64,000 nucleotides of DNA from Siphonodentalium dalli (taxonomy: Eukaryota > Mollusca > Scaphopoda > Gadilida > Siphonodentaliidae). Shown piece after piece: positions 24,335 through 36,317 of this stretch. Position numbers and translations under genes: made by a program. Where the stretch lies: the NCBI GenBank assembly GCA_032622095.1, contig CP136063.1, positions 91,861,980-91,925,979 of the forward strand, read 5' to 3'. The notes beneath the pieces are model-generated. The model was given only the letters and a program-made list of their open reading frames with translations, ran no database searches and was not told the DNA's origin. Every line of letters begins with the position of its first letter. Positions within the stretch are counted from its first letter, which is position 1.

Positions 24335-24411
24335 TTAAGGCGGAAATATCCGCTAATTGTCGAGAAGGTGACTATCATTCGGGTCACGTGGTACGACGAT
24401 ATCCTGCTTAC

Positions 24412-24598
24412 CTCAGCTCTTTTCTCGAGGTCCTCCCACGGCCACTCGAAGTCTCGCTTCTCTTCAGCCTGAGAGCGACTCTCCGATAATTGATTCTCCA
24501 GCTCCTCGATGCGGTTAAGCCGCTCTAAGAGGCGTTGATTATCGTAGGCATATGCCACACACAGGAAGGCGAGGGCGGCCAACAATCGCATGCTTGAA
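24412..24598 (-). CDS. Unit A exon 1: signal peptide and propeptide of a secreted prohormone-like precursor
   Basis: The ATG is at 24591 and 60 codons run to a phase-0 donor (GTAAGC starting at 24411). Residues 1-15 (MRLLAALAFLCVAYA) form a good signal peptide. Residues 16-45 are charged and helical (LLERLNRIEELENQL). A KR pair, the ten residues DFEWPWEDLE and another KR then follow, and the exon ends with AE. Two dibasic sites around a short peptide is a typical prohormone layout, so secretion and convertase cleavage are inferred. The 5' edge at 24598 is an AG preceded by a pyrimidine-rich tract, so an untranslated exon may lie upstream; a TATA-like motif at 24647-24658 is the alternative. 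The start was chosen because unit C begins with the same MRLLAALAFL. The next exon is 21578-21290. I do not recognise the family. Confidence 0.75.
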
Positions 24599-24646
24599 CT
24601 GAAAATAATGGTCTGAATTATTTTAAATATTTTTTATTTGCTCGAT

Positions 24647-24658
24647 CCATATATAAAC
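24647..24658 (-). promoter_or_regulatory. TATA-like motif upstream of unit A exon 1
   Basis: On the minus strand GTTTATATATGG lies 56 bp before the ATG. A CAGACC initiator-like site sits near 24614, about 40 bp downstream, slightly far for a standard TATA promoter. If the AG at 24599-24600 is a real acceptor, this is intronic and the motif is incidental. Confidence 0.25.
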
Positions 24659-24659
24659 A

Positions 24660-26434
24660 CACAAGGGCAAAAGGGGATTGGCTGACAAGTGTTGCCACTT
24701 ATAATAATCTCCTCTCCCCTTTGCCAAACACCACGGCTATACAGCAATGATTTATTCTCATGACACATGACAGATGCGTATGGAGATTAACATAACTTAT
24801 ATACAAAAATTGGTAACAAGTATATATATATACAATATGTACAAATGTATGGCGGCATTGGAGATCATGTAGTTACGATTAGAATATTATATGTACTCGT
24901 TCGAAATGTTTAATACGTATCAAATACTAAATAGTTCAGATGGTATATGTCAACGAGGCGGATTTTCGTCGAACCTCTTAAAAATGGTATGTATAAATTT
25001 GCATAGACGCCGTATTTGGCATGGGTTTTGTACATTGAGAAGTTCATCCATTGTTGTAATGTTTGGTCTATTCAGGTATTCTTTTGATATATGACATTTT
25101 CTCTCGCGCTCAAGCGCTTCACATTCAAATAGGTAATGGAATTCGTCTCCTAGTCTGTTACAAAATAAGCATTGTCATGAGCAAGGAAATATGTTATAAT
25201 AATAGTTTTGAACAAGTAATGATAACATACAATATAAGTAATGGGTCACTTGAACCACACCCAAGCATATCATCTATCATCTAACAGTTACCAAATCGAC
25301 TCATATCGTCAAAAATCGCGTGAGAAATAGAAATATTAATGTTGATATTATTAAATACTCATACAAATCAAAATGATATTGGTGTCGACTCGGATGCAAA
25401 ATTGCTAGGTCAGAACACAAAATTAGTGTATAATTAAAAACAATAGCTTATCATTTTGTATCATGCATTGTTTTTGAATTATATGGAATAAATACTGTTT
25501 ACATCAAGTAATGGGTTGTTTCATATTTTATTTTATGTAAAATAAGACCGTGTGATCAAAAAGGCAATAAACTGATAAAGAGACTGAAGTTGATCTGAAC
25601 GATAGAGAGGTACGAGCAGGGGGTGATGGAGCGAGATGTATGTCAATGAGGGAGAGGTAGACGTATTGCATCATTTGCATATGCGTGGTGTCGACAGCTT
25701 TATTGGATTCGACATATACTTCGATAACAATCTAGATACATGTACATGTATATCAATCGTTATAGTTTATTCTCTTTTCTTCGGTTAATATATTGAAATC
25801 GAAACGTGTTGTTTCTTTAATGAAACGATGCACGTAATGGCGGATAACAGTATTAATTTCGTCACTCAGTTATGGACTGCTGAACAAAAGGGTCTTGACT
25901 GATATGGTATTCACATCAAACGGGATCAAACTGCTATATTGTCCCAGACTTTCGCTAGCATATAGTGAGCATTCAAATATATACTTGTCAGCGGTCTTAT
26001 CGAAGAGACCACAACTGCATGGTTAAGAGTCTATTGATGGTTATTGGAGCTGGCATTGTATAATATTAAAACTAAATATTAGAATTTGCGAATTTTATCT
26101 GCTTTTTAAAATCATCTAGAGGAGAGTCTCTGCAGTGGTATTCCATTAAGGAGTTCCAAACTGCGAGCCATTTTTGGGGAAAATGAATCGATTATTTCAG
26201 TGTCGCGACGAGTAGGGGCGAAGTCACTTGCATTTCTCAGGTCGTAATCAGTTGTATCCGCAAAAAAGGGAGCAGAATTGAGACCAGATAGTTTGCAGCA
26301 TTATGGTTTAAGATTTTATGTAGAACTGACAGCTATACATATAGTGAACATTATACGAGTGTGCAAAGATTATCTATTGCATCTAACGACACGCCCATAC
26401 TTGCTTGCTCGCTTGTTGTGGAATTCCCTCCTTT
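24660..26434. other. No gene seen upstream of unit A
   Basis: AT-rich. It would contain any untranslated first exon and promoter of unit A, but neither could be placed. Confidence 0.5.
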
Positions 26435-26834
26435 AGGCGAGGAGCACCCCATTATTGGGTATATCAAATAATGATAGTAAAATAAGTCTAGTAAAATCAG
26501 GTAAAACTGTGATAATGATAAAAGAGTTGATAAAATTGTGGTAATAGTGAATTAAAAGATTGTTGTGTGTGTAAGTTAACACCTAAGAGCTTTTGAATTG
26601 AGCTTTCATATGTACATATGTACATGTATATTTTTGTTTTGTTTTTAAGATTACTGTTTTAGTTAAAATTTGTCGTGTTGACAAGAATATTTGTAGTTGT
26701 CTTGACTGTACAGCTCGGTTAGTTTGTCAAGTTATATGTGCTTGTCTGCTTCTGTTTTTAAAATGTATACTCTGTGCACATGGATTGAGTATAAGAAATT
26801 TCTTGCCAGTTTTTTAATTTGTATTTTCTCTGTA

Positions 26835-27218
26835 TCAGTAAGGTTTTTTCCAATTTTCTAATTTTGTGCAGTCTATAGTTAACTGAGTTAAGAGATCTGG
26901 TTGGTCAATATTGTATGTGTCAGTAATGATTTTTGGGAGACATAATTTGAGTTTTTGTATGTAGCATTGTCGTTGGTTTTTAGTGTTCGTACATTGTGAG
27001 ACGAAGTGTATTCTGTCCTCATCAGTTAGTTTGCAGAGTGGACATTCGGCAGAGATGAGGTTTTGCCTGAATCTTTTTCTATTGATTTGTAGTAGATAAG
27101 TATCTGTCATCAGCCATGTTTTTATAATAGCCTTTTTTGTGGCCCATAATGAGACGAGGTCACTCGTGAAGGCGAAATATAATACAGGCCTACCACACAT
27201 GCTTACAGCCCAACCCAC
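26835..27218 (-). mobile_element. LINE 3'-terminal fragment (reverse transcriptase C-terminus)
   Basis: The frame holds ATKKAIIKTWLMTDTYLLQ, NRKRFRQNLISAECPLCK, and DEDRIHFVSQC, the Cys/His cluster common at the C-terminus of Jockey/CR1-type ORF2 proteins. It starts inside the protein, so it is a 5'-truncated insertion. Its 3' untranslated part probably continues to about 26440. No catalytic motif is left. Confidence 0.7.
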
Positions 27219-27668
27219 TTCCTATTCTATAACCAGAAACAATGTCCATTCTGTTGCATCATGAATTATGTTGTCTGAGATGGAATAAAATATTATTAAA
27301 GATGTCGCTTGCCTGAACTTTATGCATCGATTCGGGGTGTAAAATAATAATTATAAATCAGGGAAATCAGTCAACTGGAACTGACAATGAATTGGGACAA
27401 TTTATGTGGCTAATTTTAGAACATTACTAAATTCGTCGATATGATTAGCCCAATGTTATCAGATTTGCCATTTAGTGTAAACATATTTTATTCCTCTTTA
27501 TAAACATATTTCATATATAATATGTTATATAATATTACATTGAAAAAAAAATGGATTTGGCAGTAACCGGATGCTTAACTGTGGCCAATTCCGACATATG
27601 AATAATTGTATCGCATTATATATGATGATAATGTACTTATGAGATTAAATTCATTATTGTTACTCCTT

Positions 27669-28055
27669 GAAGGCCCACTTAATTTTCGAACCACCAAATC
27701 CCATTATATAAAATATATGCCATATTATATACCATTTGAAAAACATTGTATTATTATCAACTTATCCGGTGCAATAAACTGTGAACATGTACCGACGTGT
27801 TTTCTGTATGCAAAGTCTATTATTTTCAATGGAAGGAGAATAACTCTATATAATATTAGTTTGAATTCTATTGCATTCTGGAAGACAAATGGGGGAAATG
27901 TTTCTATGATTTCAGCTATTGTCTATAATACAGGCACAGGCGTTCCAAATGGTGATGAATTATACTATTTTAATCATATTTTATCTCATCGATTGTTATT
28001 AAAACCGGATATCAAGGCACTATAAAAAATAATCGGTGACTCGAAAAATAACCTC
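27669..28055. mobile_element. TTAA MITE family 2, diverged copy in reverse orientation
   Basis: It begins AAGGCCCACTTAATTTTCGA and ends CTCGAAAAATAACCT. Read in reverse it follows the 45030 copy, including the GGTTTTAATAACAATC stretch and the half-hairpin GGAGAATAACTCTATAT. The open frame across it is a chance frame in a repeat. Confidence 0.6.
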
Positions 28056-28370
28056 TTGGCTGCTACACGTCAGTACTGAGTACGGAACTACTTCAGCGCA
28101 CTAGCGGTAGGCAATTATTCATACTCATAGCTTGAATTCAGAGACATGTTGCATCAGGAATATATATTTTTCTCGAAGTTTAAAACAGTGCATGATGATC
28201 CACGATTGTGAATGCTATTAGACCTTTCAATTGGGTCAGTTTTATGGTTTTCGTGATATTCCCGTTGTATTTTTCCACAGGAAAATGGACATAATTAACG
28301 TCAACGGCCCAGCACACGACGTCATTATGCATCATTGGCAATGAATCTTTACCCAACAGAACGGCCATGT

Positions 28371-28569
28371 GCCAATGCATTCTCTTATATATGCGAGTCG
28401 ACCATAGGTCGCCTCGCATATATAAGAGAATGCATTGGCTTAACACATTACAAATTATAAAATTTTATAATTTAAAAAAAAATTTAATTATTTTTTTTAG
28501 GCCAATGCATTCTCTTATATATGCGCGGCGACCTACGGTCGACTCGCATATATAAGAGAATGCATTGGC
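28371..28569. repeat. Compound palindrome: two 69-bp hairpins around an AT-rich core
   Basis: 28371-28439 and 28501-28569 each begin GCCAATGCATTCTCTTATAT and end with its complement. Their loops (GTCGACC...GGTCGCC and GGCGACC...GGTCGAC) are in opposite orientation, so the whole 199 bp is also palindromic. A decayed relative is at 39687-39807. Confidence 0.85.
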
Positions 28570-28950
28570 ACAGGGCATAACTGTGACCATCACAATGTGG
28601 TCAATGAGCCGGTTCCAATGATATCCATATTTGTATGGTTTTATTGAGACAGACCCAAGATAATTTAGGCTGTTGCAGCTTTATTTGGCCGTTTTTGGCC
28701 GGTTTGTTGGGTAAAGGGTTAAATGGGCCTTTAACCATGTATATATGATATCACTTGTGCCTTATCCCCCAGTTCCCGACATACGTTAGTGGTGATTAGG
28801 GCTTGTTATACACTACTATGTATATAATGATACCGTGTAATGCTGTATTCGTGCTGCATGTAATGAAGGTTTCATTCCGTCAATCGTAGCATTATATTTG
28901 CCATCTGTCGATAGGCACCACCTCACGACTAAATTGAGAACACTAACAGA

Positions 28951-30144
28951 ACTCAAACTGAATCTTACACATAGCGATATATAGAGCACTCAAACTGAAT
29001 CTTACACATAGCGATATATAGAGCACCCAAACTGAATCTTACACATAGCGATATATAGAGCACTCAAACTGAATCTTACACATAGCGATATATAGAGCAC
29101 CCAAACTGAATCTTACACATAGCGATATATAGAGCACCCAAACTGAACCTTACACATAGCGATATATAGAGCACTCAAACTGAATCTTACACATAGCGAT
29201 ATATAGAGCACCCAAACTGAATCTTACACATAGCGATATATAGAGCACCCAAACTGAATCTTACACATAGCGATATATAGAGCACTCAAACTGAATCTTA
29301 CACATAGCGATATATAGAGCACTCAAACTGAATCTTACACATAGCGATATATAGAGCACTCAAACTTAATCTTACACATAGCGATATATAGAGCACCCAA
29401 ACTGAATCTTACACATAGCGATATATAGAGCACCCAAACTGAATCTTACACATAGCGATATATAGAGCACTCAAACTGAATCTTACACATAGCGATATAT
29501 AGAGCACTCAAACTGAATCTTACACATAGCGATATAGAGCACCCAAACTGAATCTTACACATAGCGATATATAGAGCACTCAAACTGAATCTTACACATA
29601 GCGATATATAGAGCACCCAAACTGAATCTTACACATAGCGATATATAGAGCACCCAAACTGAATCTTACACATAGCGATATATAGAGCACTCAAACTGAA
29701 TCTTACACATAGCGATATATAGAGCACTCAAACTGAATCTTACACATAGCGATATAGAGCACCCAAACTGAATCTTACACATAGCGATATATAGAGCACC
29801 CACACTGAATCGTACACATAGCGATATATAGAGCACTCAAACTGAATCTTACACATAGCGATATATAGAGCACTCAAACTGAATCTTACACATAGCGATA
29901 TAGAGCACTCAAACTGAATCTTACACATATCGATATATAGAGCACCCAAACTGAATCTTACACATAGCGATATATAGAGCACCCAAACTGAATCTTACAC
30001 ATAGCGATATATAGAGCACTCAAACTGAATCTTACACATAGCGATATCTAGAGCACTCAAACTGAATCTTACACATAGCGATATATAGAGCACTCAAACT
30101 GAATCTTACACATAGCGATATATAGAGCACTCAAACTGAATCTT
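28951..30144. repeat. 37-bp satellite, 32 copies plus a part copy
   Basis: The unit reads ACTCAAACTGAATCTTACAC then ATAGCGATATATAGAGC. Copies start ACTC or ACCC. Three copies lack a TA pair and are 35 bp (starting 29506, 29726 and 29872). The block ACCC, ACCC, ACTC, ACTC(35) recurs, showing higher-order structure. Period 37 is not a multiple of 3, so frames across it are not protein. Confidence 0.95.
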
Positions 30145-30678
30145 TCTGCAGAATGAAGATATAATTCCTTTCGTTCGTGGTGTATTTTGCTTCACGACCT
30201 TACTCACGACTGCTCATGATTGAAATGAACCAAACATATACTTATATGCGCGTGTTTTTGTAACCGGCTATCAATAATCAAATCCCCTAGATATGATAAT
30301 CCTATACAGAGGCGATGGCTCTCAGATCGGCAGCCACGGATAACTTCGTGTTGAGCGTAGCCCGGTATCATGGGTATTAACTACATGGACTATATGAATC
30401 AGGGAGCTAATGTAAATGTGTTCGGGGAGCGATTGCACCGTGGAAGATGAAGGTAACTGAAGAATGGCCTTCACCTGGTACATTACTGATCTCTTATTTA
30501 TTTTATTTGTACATCATATCTAAATTATTTAAACTGGTCAATTAATGGGGGAATGGATTTTTGTGAGTGTGAAATTTATTTAAATAGCTGCTGTACTTCT
30601 GGGTTTTTCCAGGTAAAATTTTGCTGCGGGATTTCCCTTTCGTGCACTTGGGGATTTATTTAGACAAAAAGGCCTCAG
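30145..30678. other. No gene seen
   Basis: Flank of the satellite array leading into a LINE tail; nothing else supported. Confidence 0.5.
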
Positions 30679-31240
30679 GTGCCCCCGTTTTTTGCGACAA
30701 GATATGAAAATTCATTCCTGCCAGCCACCGTAAACCTGTGGAATAGCCTTCCACCAGAAGCGAAAAGTTGTGACACAGTATCAGAATTCAAGAGATATAT
30801 CTCCAAAAATCACAATAGCATACCATCATATTGTTATATAACGTTTACAAGACCAAGTCAAATCTACCACTGAGAACCTACTGCAGTAACTTGAAATATG
30901 ATCTGTTTTGTAACCACCTAAATAATAATCCATTCTGCGATTGTGGGGAACTAGAGACCGCCGAACATTTTTTACTTCACTGTCCAATTTACAAAAGAGA
31001 GAGAGAGAGAGATAACTGTTTTGTGGGTCCTATTATGACATTAAATGTGAACACTTTACTTAATGGGTCGGTTAATTCAACGTACAGTGAAAATACAGTC
31101 ATTTTCATGTCACTCCAAAAGTTCATAGATAGAACCAAACGAAAGTTTGTGCTGTTAGTTCCAGCACTAACAGATATACATATCTCATCCAAAGAGTAGT
31201 GAAAATAAATAAGAGCGCTGTCACAGTTATATTGTACAAT
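30679..31240 (+). mobile_element. LINE 3'-terminal fragment
   Basis: Two overlapping frames encode NSFLPATVNLWNSLPPEAK (30679-30870) and NPFCDCGELETAEHFLLHC (30831-31199), the usual C-terminal order of Jockey/CR1 ORF2. A frameshift separates them. A G run at 31241 follows. No reverse transcriptase core remains. Confidence 0.75.
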
Positions 31241-32247
31241 CCGGGGGGGGGGGTCGGATCTGCGGCGATCAGCTCGCGGGTGTCTGTGGAATGGACAATT
31301 CATCACTCGAGACCAAAATATATCATGAAGCAATTTTATATCGCGGAAATGGCCACGAATAAGCCTAGGCTTACTGCCAGATCCCTTTATCTCATATGTA
31401 TGTTTGTGTATGTTGTATGTGTATTTATGTGCCTTTTTGAGAAATAAAATATTGTTTACACTAAAGACGACCATCAACGCGGCTGTGGTTTTACTTCTTT
31501 CGATATCATTTCAATGATGTACATAACCATGCATTTGAATATAATGGTTGTTTGGAGCATATAACGGCCAATCTTCTCAACAAAATGTTAATGCAGTTAC
31601 AATCAACTCCGACGTCACTGTTCGTCATGATTGGTCTTTAATATAGATATGTATGTACATTCAGAAACCAATAAGAACTGAAACTGTCACCAGATACAAG
31701 TCTTTCACGAAAACATGTTTGTCAGTTTTGAATTCGCGCAGCACGTTGCTCAAATTCAAAACTGAGCGAACAATAGTACTGCGCGAATTTAAATACGCCG
31801 AGTAAGGTATATATTTATTATCCATATCACCCCTGGTCAAGTGGTTCTGTTAGTCTGCTGTGATATTGGTGGTCCCGCTGAATTGCTATAGTACTGGTTG
31901 GACAAACTGATGCTGTTAAGAAAAGGTAGGGTTATTTTGTTCTAAAGTTGTCATTTTCGCGGTGTTTGGCTAACCCAAGCGATTTAGAAATAAAAAAGAC
32001 AATGTCTGCATGAAACATTATAAACAAACATATATAGTTTTGAAAAATTTAACAATGGCTACACTGGTATTTGAAAAATAATTGTGAATAGCCATCTTAT
32101 TTATAGTCGATCTGCAACAACTAATACAACCAGAGTTAAAAATATTTCCGCAATATATATGTATTTGAATGGTCGATACACATACTGGTTTTTCCTATAT
32201 GTTTATATTATCCGGACACAAGCCTGCAAATAGCGTGTCTTTCATTT

Positions 32248-32340
32248 GCAGAATGAGGTCCCCAGAGGGTGAATTTAGTGATGCTATCCCGCACAACGGG
32301 CTAGCATCACCAAATTCACCCTCTGGATATCTCATTCTGC
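32248..32340. repeat. 93-bp palindrome, first of two
   Basis: GCAGAATGAGGTCCCCAGAG pairs with its complement at the far end; the loop carries CCCGCACAACGGG. An identical-length partner is at 32548-32640. Confidence 0.8.
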
Positions 32341-32547
32341 TTAGGCCTCATCTTCTGGGAAGTATCTATAGTATCAAATTAACATTGTTTTTAGTTACAT
32401 GTACATTTCCCTTCTAGGAAGTTTCTATATCCCCTAATTTGCAGAAGATAAAATTCATAATTGAGGTACCCAATGGGTGAACATCACCAACATCAACTGG
32501 GGAACTTCAATCTGATTCTGGGTCTGCCATAGCGGTTGAGGGCCTTA

Positions 32548-32640
32548 GCAGAATGAGGTCCCCAGAGGGTGAATTTAGTGATGCTAGCCCGCTGTGCGGG
32601 ATAGCGTCACTAAATTCACCATCTGGGGACCTCATTCTGC
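32548..32640. repeat. 93-bp palindrome, second of two
   Basis: Same arms as 32248-32340; loop CCCGCTGTGCGGG. The pair frames about 200 bp of other sequence. Confidence 0.8.
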
Positions 32641-32797
32641 AAATGACAGACACGCTATTTGCTTGTCCGAACACCGCGAAAATGACAACTTTAGATAAAA
32701 TAACGATACTTTCCCGTAACAGCATAAGTTTGCTATAACATAAGCATAGCTATGAAGCAGGACCCACCAGCACCATAGCAGGACCATTTGACCAGGG

Positions 32798-33654
32798 ATT
32801 TATATGTTGTTGCGATGATATAATGCGTATTTACGTTGGACCCGTGTAAACTGTCACATTTGTAAATTTCAATTACTCAAAATTCCCTTTCTAAGCCAAT
32901 GAAACTCAACACCTGAGGCTCAATATTATGTGGGCATTTTGGTTCCTCAACTCGGGAACAGTTCAAAGAATGTTTACATATTCACTTTGTTTTGCAATGA
33001 AAGACGTTCAGGCAAATTCGAATATTTGAAATAATAATAGTTTTGTACTCACATGTATTGCAATCCGGGGTATAGATATCAATAAGAGTTTCCTTTTCCA
33101 ATCGTCAAGTGTCGAGTTGATAGAGAAATCTGCTTTTTATACATCAAGTTGAATAACCTGATCGATCCAGCAAAACAAGTTTAGAAAAACATTGCATAAT
33201 CTAAATGGGCAGTTATGACTAGCCAACAAACGATCCTATAATTTTAAGATACGATTTAGCGATTTACCGTACATATTTGCCAAATCCCTCTAGTTGCGAA
33301 TAGAATCGGATCCTGCTGACCTTCACGTTATCAATTATTGTTATTTAACCCATTCCAATACATGTCTGCAGGACATTGCTAACAATGGATCAACGCGATA
33401 ATCATCTGGACTATCTAATGGGCCATGAAGCAATTGTCGTGTAACGTGTAGTTGGTAAATACCCAATTTTGGCCCGCCAATAAGTGGTCAAACTAACTCC
33501 TCAGTTGACAAGACAGTTTAGACGCGTTGATGTTAATGTACAGTATATGGTATATGTACATGCATGTCGGGCTTGGTGTCTTCCTTGAGTAGAATCAGAG
33601 GCACTGGGAATTTAATTTTGGAAGCGGGTAGAGTCCTGGTATATTACTACATGT
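32798..33654. other. No gene seen
   Basis: Unique-looking sequence between two foldback regions. Confidence 0.5.
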
Positions 33655-34145
33655 ACATTAGATCATGTCACGAACCTGTACTCTGGCTAATGCCCGTAGA
33701 GATCATATGCCACCAGTACAAAATCTGGGAACTTTTTGAAGCGTTGACAGTGAAGTTTATAAAGTAGACAAAATAACGCGGGGAATATATTTATTAGTTA
33801 TTACATGTTCCTTAAGGTCCCAACTCGAAATTGCACGATTTAAGAGACTTTGCGAGCGTTTTTGCTATGCGTCGCTTTCAATTATGGAATTTCTCCTGGG
33901 CAATTAAATCAATGTTTATTGGGATATCGGCTCACAAGTCACATAAAAGCATGCAATCTCGAGCTCGGACCACACCTTAATGTAAAGTAGATTATTTGAG
34001 AAACAAGTATGAACACAGAAATATACCTCCTGCCTTGAATGGTTAATGTTATAAAGTTCCCTGTCAGAACGGGTCAGACCATCAAAAAGTTCCCAGGTTT
34101 TGTACTGGTGGACAATGATATCTACGGTCAGATTTTATTAATACT

Positions 34146-34177
<32 letters not shown>

Positions 34178-35105
34178 CTATTCTACTTCACCGGCAGCTA
34201 TATCATTAGATCATGCCATGAATCTCTACTCTGGCAAACGCCCGTATATATCATATTCCACCAGTACAAAACCTCGGAACTTTTTGAAGTTTTGACAGGG
34301 AACCTTATAAAGTCGGAAACATAACGCGGGGAACATGTCTTATAGTTATTATCTGTTTCTTAATATTGTAATTCACTGTAGATGAAATTTCACGATTCGA
34401 GTGACATTGTGAGCGAATTGTCTTTGCGTCGTTTACAATTATGGAATTTCTTCTGGATAATTAATAATTTTACAAAAGTCGCAGAAAAGCATGCCATTTC
34501 GAGTTGGGACCTTCACCTGCATCGAATTACATTATTAAAGATACGGGCGGCGTTGGTGGTGGGTATGCTGTTAAAATATTCACCTCCGTCAAAAACCGCC
34601 CATAACAGAAATAAAAACAACAAACGTTACAGAACCTAGCTTTTGTTAGATCCGGATATGGTAAACATAAAGAGCGTTATTTGTTACTGTTTTCCTGATA
34701 TGGAAGTAATAAAGAGCGTTTATATCATTGGTGTGTGATTAACCAATATACTTGCGCTGTGTTATGTAAACAGAAGCAATACTTATGTAACACGAGCAGG
34801 CCCTTGTTTACATACACCATCGTACGTCTTGACGACAATACACTATTTACGCGCTGATTATGTTTGGCATATGAACAAAACTATATGTATTTTAATATTC
34901 CTTCTGTTGATGGCGATTTGAACAAATATGAATATGTATGCAACGAACGCCGCCCGTGCCTTTAAAGAAAGGGTAACAGATACGAAATATATTCCCCGCG
35001 TTATGTTTCGACTTTATAAGGTTCATGTCCCAGGTTTTGTACTGGTGGTATATGATCTCTATGGGCGTTAGCCAGAGTAGAGATTCATGGCATGATCTAC
35101 TATAT
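33655..35105. repeat. Two tandem copies of a foldback repeat
   Basis: Copy 1 (33655-34140) and copy 2 (34205-35105) each have a left arm with CCACCAGTACAAAA, GGAACTTTTTGAAG and ATAACGCGGGGAA and an inverted right arm. Copy 2 is enlarged by the TTAA MITE at 34539-34961. An AAT microsatellite (34148-34176) separates the two. Confidence 0.65.
34539..34961. mobile_element. TTAA-target MITE, family 1
   Basis: Starts AGATACGGGCGG and ends CGCCCGTGCCT, with TTAA at 34535-34538 and 34962-34965. Interior motifs match the 46198 copy closely (AACATAAAGAGCGTT). It sits inside the second of two foldback repeats at 33655-35105. Confidence 0.8.
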
Positions 35106-35622
35106 CATGGACCTTACTTTAACATACAGACGCTCATGTAACGCCGTGCAGCCCGATAAGGAAATAATTGTGTTGTCGAACTGACGCGGACGGCCCATAA
35201 TACAAAAAGCGACATTGGAATACAGAACGCATGGCTTGTCGATAAGAACAAAACATGGAGCGTGTGTTTCTTGTGAATATCTCGCATATAACCATACATG
35301 TGCACAACATGCTATCGGCATTTGGGCGTAAGTCAGCTGGATATATTGCCAGTTGATCCATTAATAGTTTCATAGAAACGCTCTTTACTCTTACCATATC
35401 AGGATAAATAAGACACGAAGCCCTCTTTATTGTTACGTGGTATATAACATACAAAAAAAATCATCACATCAGAAGAAAAGGTATGAATCAACTGTACTTC
35501 TCACACACTGGTTTTTTTCCCTTGATTTCCGCAAAGGTGAAGAACCTTCTTAAACTTAGAAATATCGTTGGGGGCATTCCACGACACGCTTGGCGTTGCA
35601 CTTGTTTTCTTGTTAGTTATTA

Positions 35623-36003
35623 GGCCAACACAAAAATAATACCTGTGTTTAGGGTTACGTGGTCAAACATAATTAGGTTAGGTAGGCAGGATTTTTTTTG
35701 TCTTCAACTTTTTTTATTCTAAATTCCATTGGGTCATTGACATTCAATCTAGAAAGCTTCACAAATCAGATTAATTGAAAGATTCAATACTAAATATTGT
35801 TAATCTTGAATTAGTCAGAGCACTAGACTAATAGAACCTAATCCTTTTAATAGGAGAGGTTTGAAACTGGGTGAGATACCTTTCGATGCCTTTCCCACTG
35901 AGCAAAAAAAAAATCTGTCTACAGTTCAATAAAAGGTTTTGGGTAGGCACCCTTTTCTAGGGTAGGTAGGGAAACCCTAAACATAGGTATTTTTTTTTTG
36001 GCC
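35623..36003. mobile_element. Harbinger-like MITE with TTA target
   Basis: Terminal repeats GGCCAACACAAAAATAATAC and GTATTTTTTTTTTGGCC, with TTA at 35620-35622 and 36004-36006. Subterminal AGGGTT/AACCCT pairs continue the inverted repeat. 381 bp, non-coding. Confidence 0.7.
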
Positions 36004-36213
36004 TTACATATATGTCTAACAGGGACTGCCACACGGACATAGTGGGTGATTTTGTTACTGGTGCAAGGCTGGCTGCTTGCTGTCCTAACATATTTAGCTA
36101 TATACTGGAGTTTCGGGTGCACCAGCACTCTCTATGCAAATTATTTAACATGGGTAACAGGGCCATATCCTATTCGATAACCGAAGTTATGTTATATTAT
36201 AAAGTTAATATAT

Positions 36214-36317
36214 AATGTTGTGTACAGTATTTGTTTTTTTTGTACGTGTCTCGTCCAATATGACTTTTCACCACAACCTGGACGAGTACAAGGAAAACTC
36301 ATACTGTACACAACATT
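36214..36317. repeat. 104-bp hairpin with 17-bp perfect ends
   Basis: AATGTTGTGTACAGTAT and its exact complement enclose CTCGTCC/GGACGAG inner arms. Probably a small palindromic MITE. Confidence 0.65.

Larger units (their letters stand above)
31831..32797. mobile_element. Foldback element carrying two 93-bp hairpins
   Basis: Left CCCTGGTCAAGTGGTTCTG pairs with GGACCATTTGACCAGGG at the right. Inner arms pair GTTGTCATTTTCGCGGTGTT (about 31945) with its complement (32670). Two 93-bp hairpins lie at 32248-32340 and 32548-32640. No coding region. Confidence 0.75.

Noticed and set aside
27606-28025. 139-residue plus-strand frame
   Set aside because: It lies within a diverged TTAA MITE family 2 copy; the homologous 45-kb copy does not keep the frame.
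28371-28569. Direct-repeat look of the two hairpins as a CRISPR-like pattern
   Set aside because: Only two units, each palindromic with transposon-like ends; the sequence is clearly animal.
29740-29982. Minus-strand repetitive frame in the 37-bp satellite
   Set aside because: Unit length is not a multiple of three and the frame exists only where 35-bp variants restore it.
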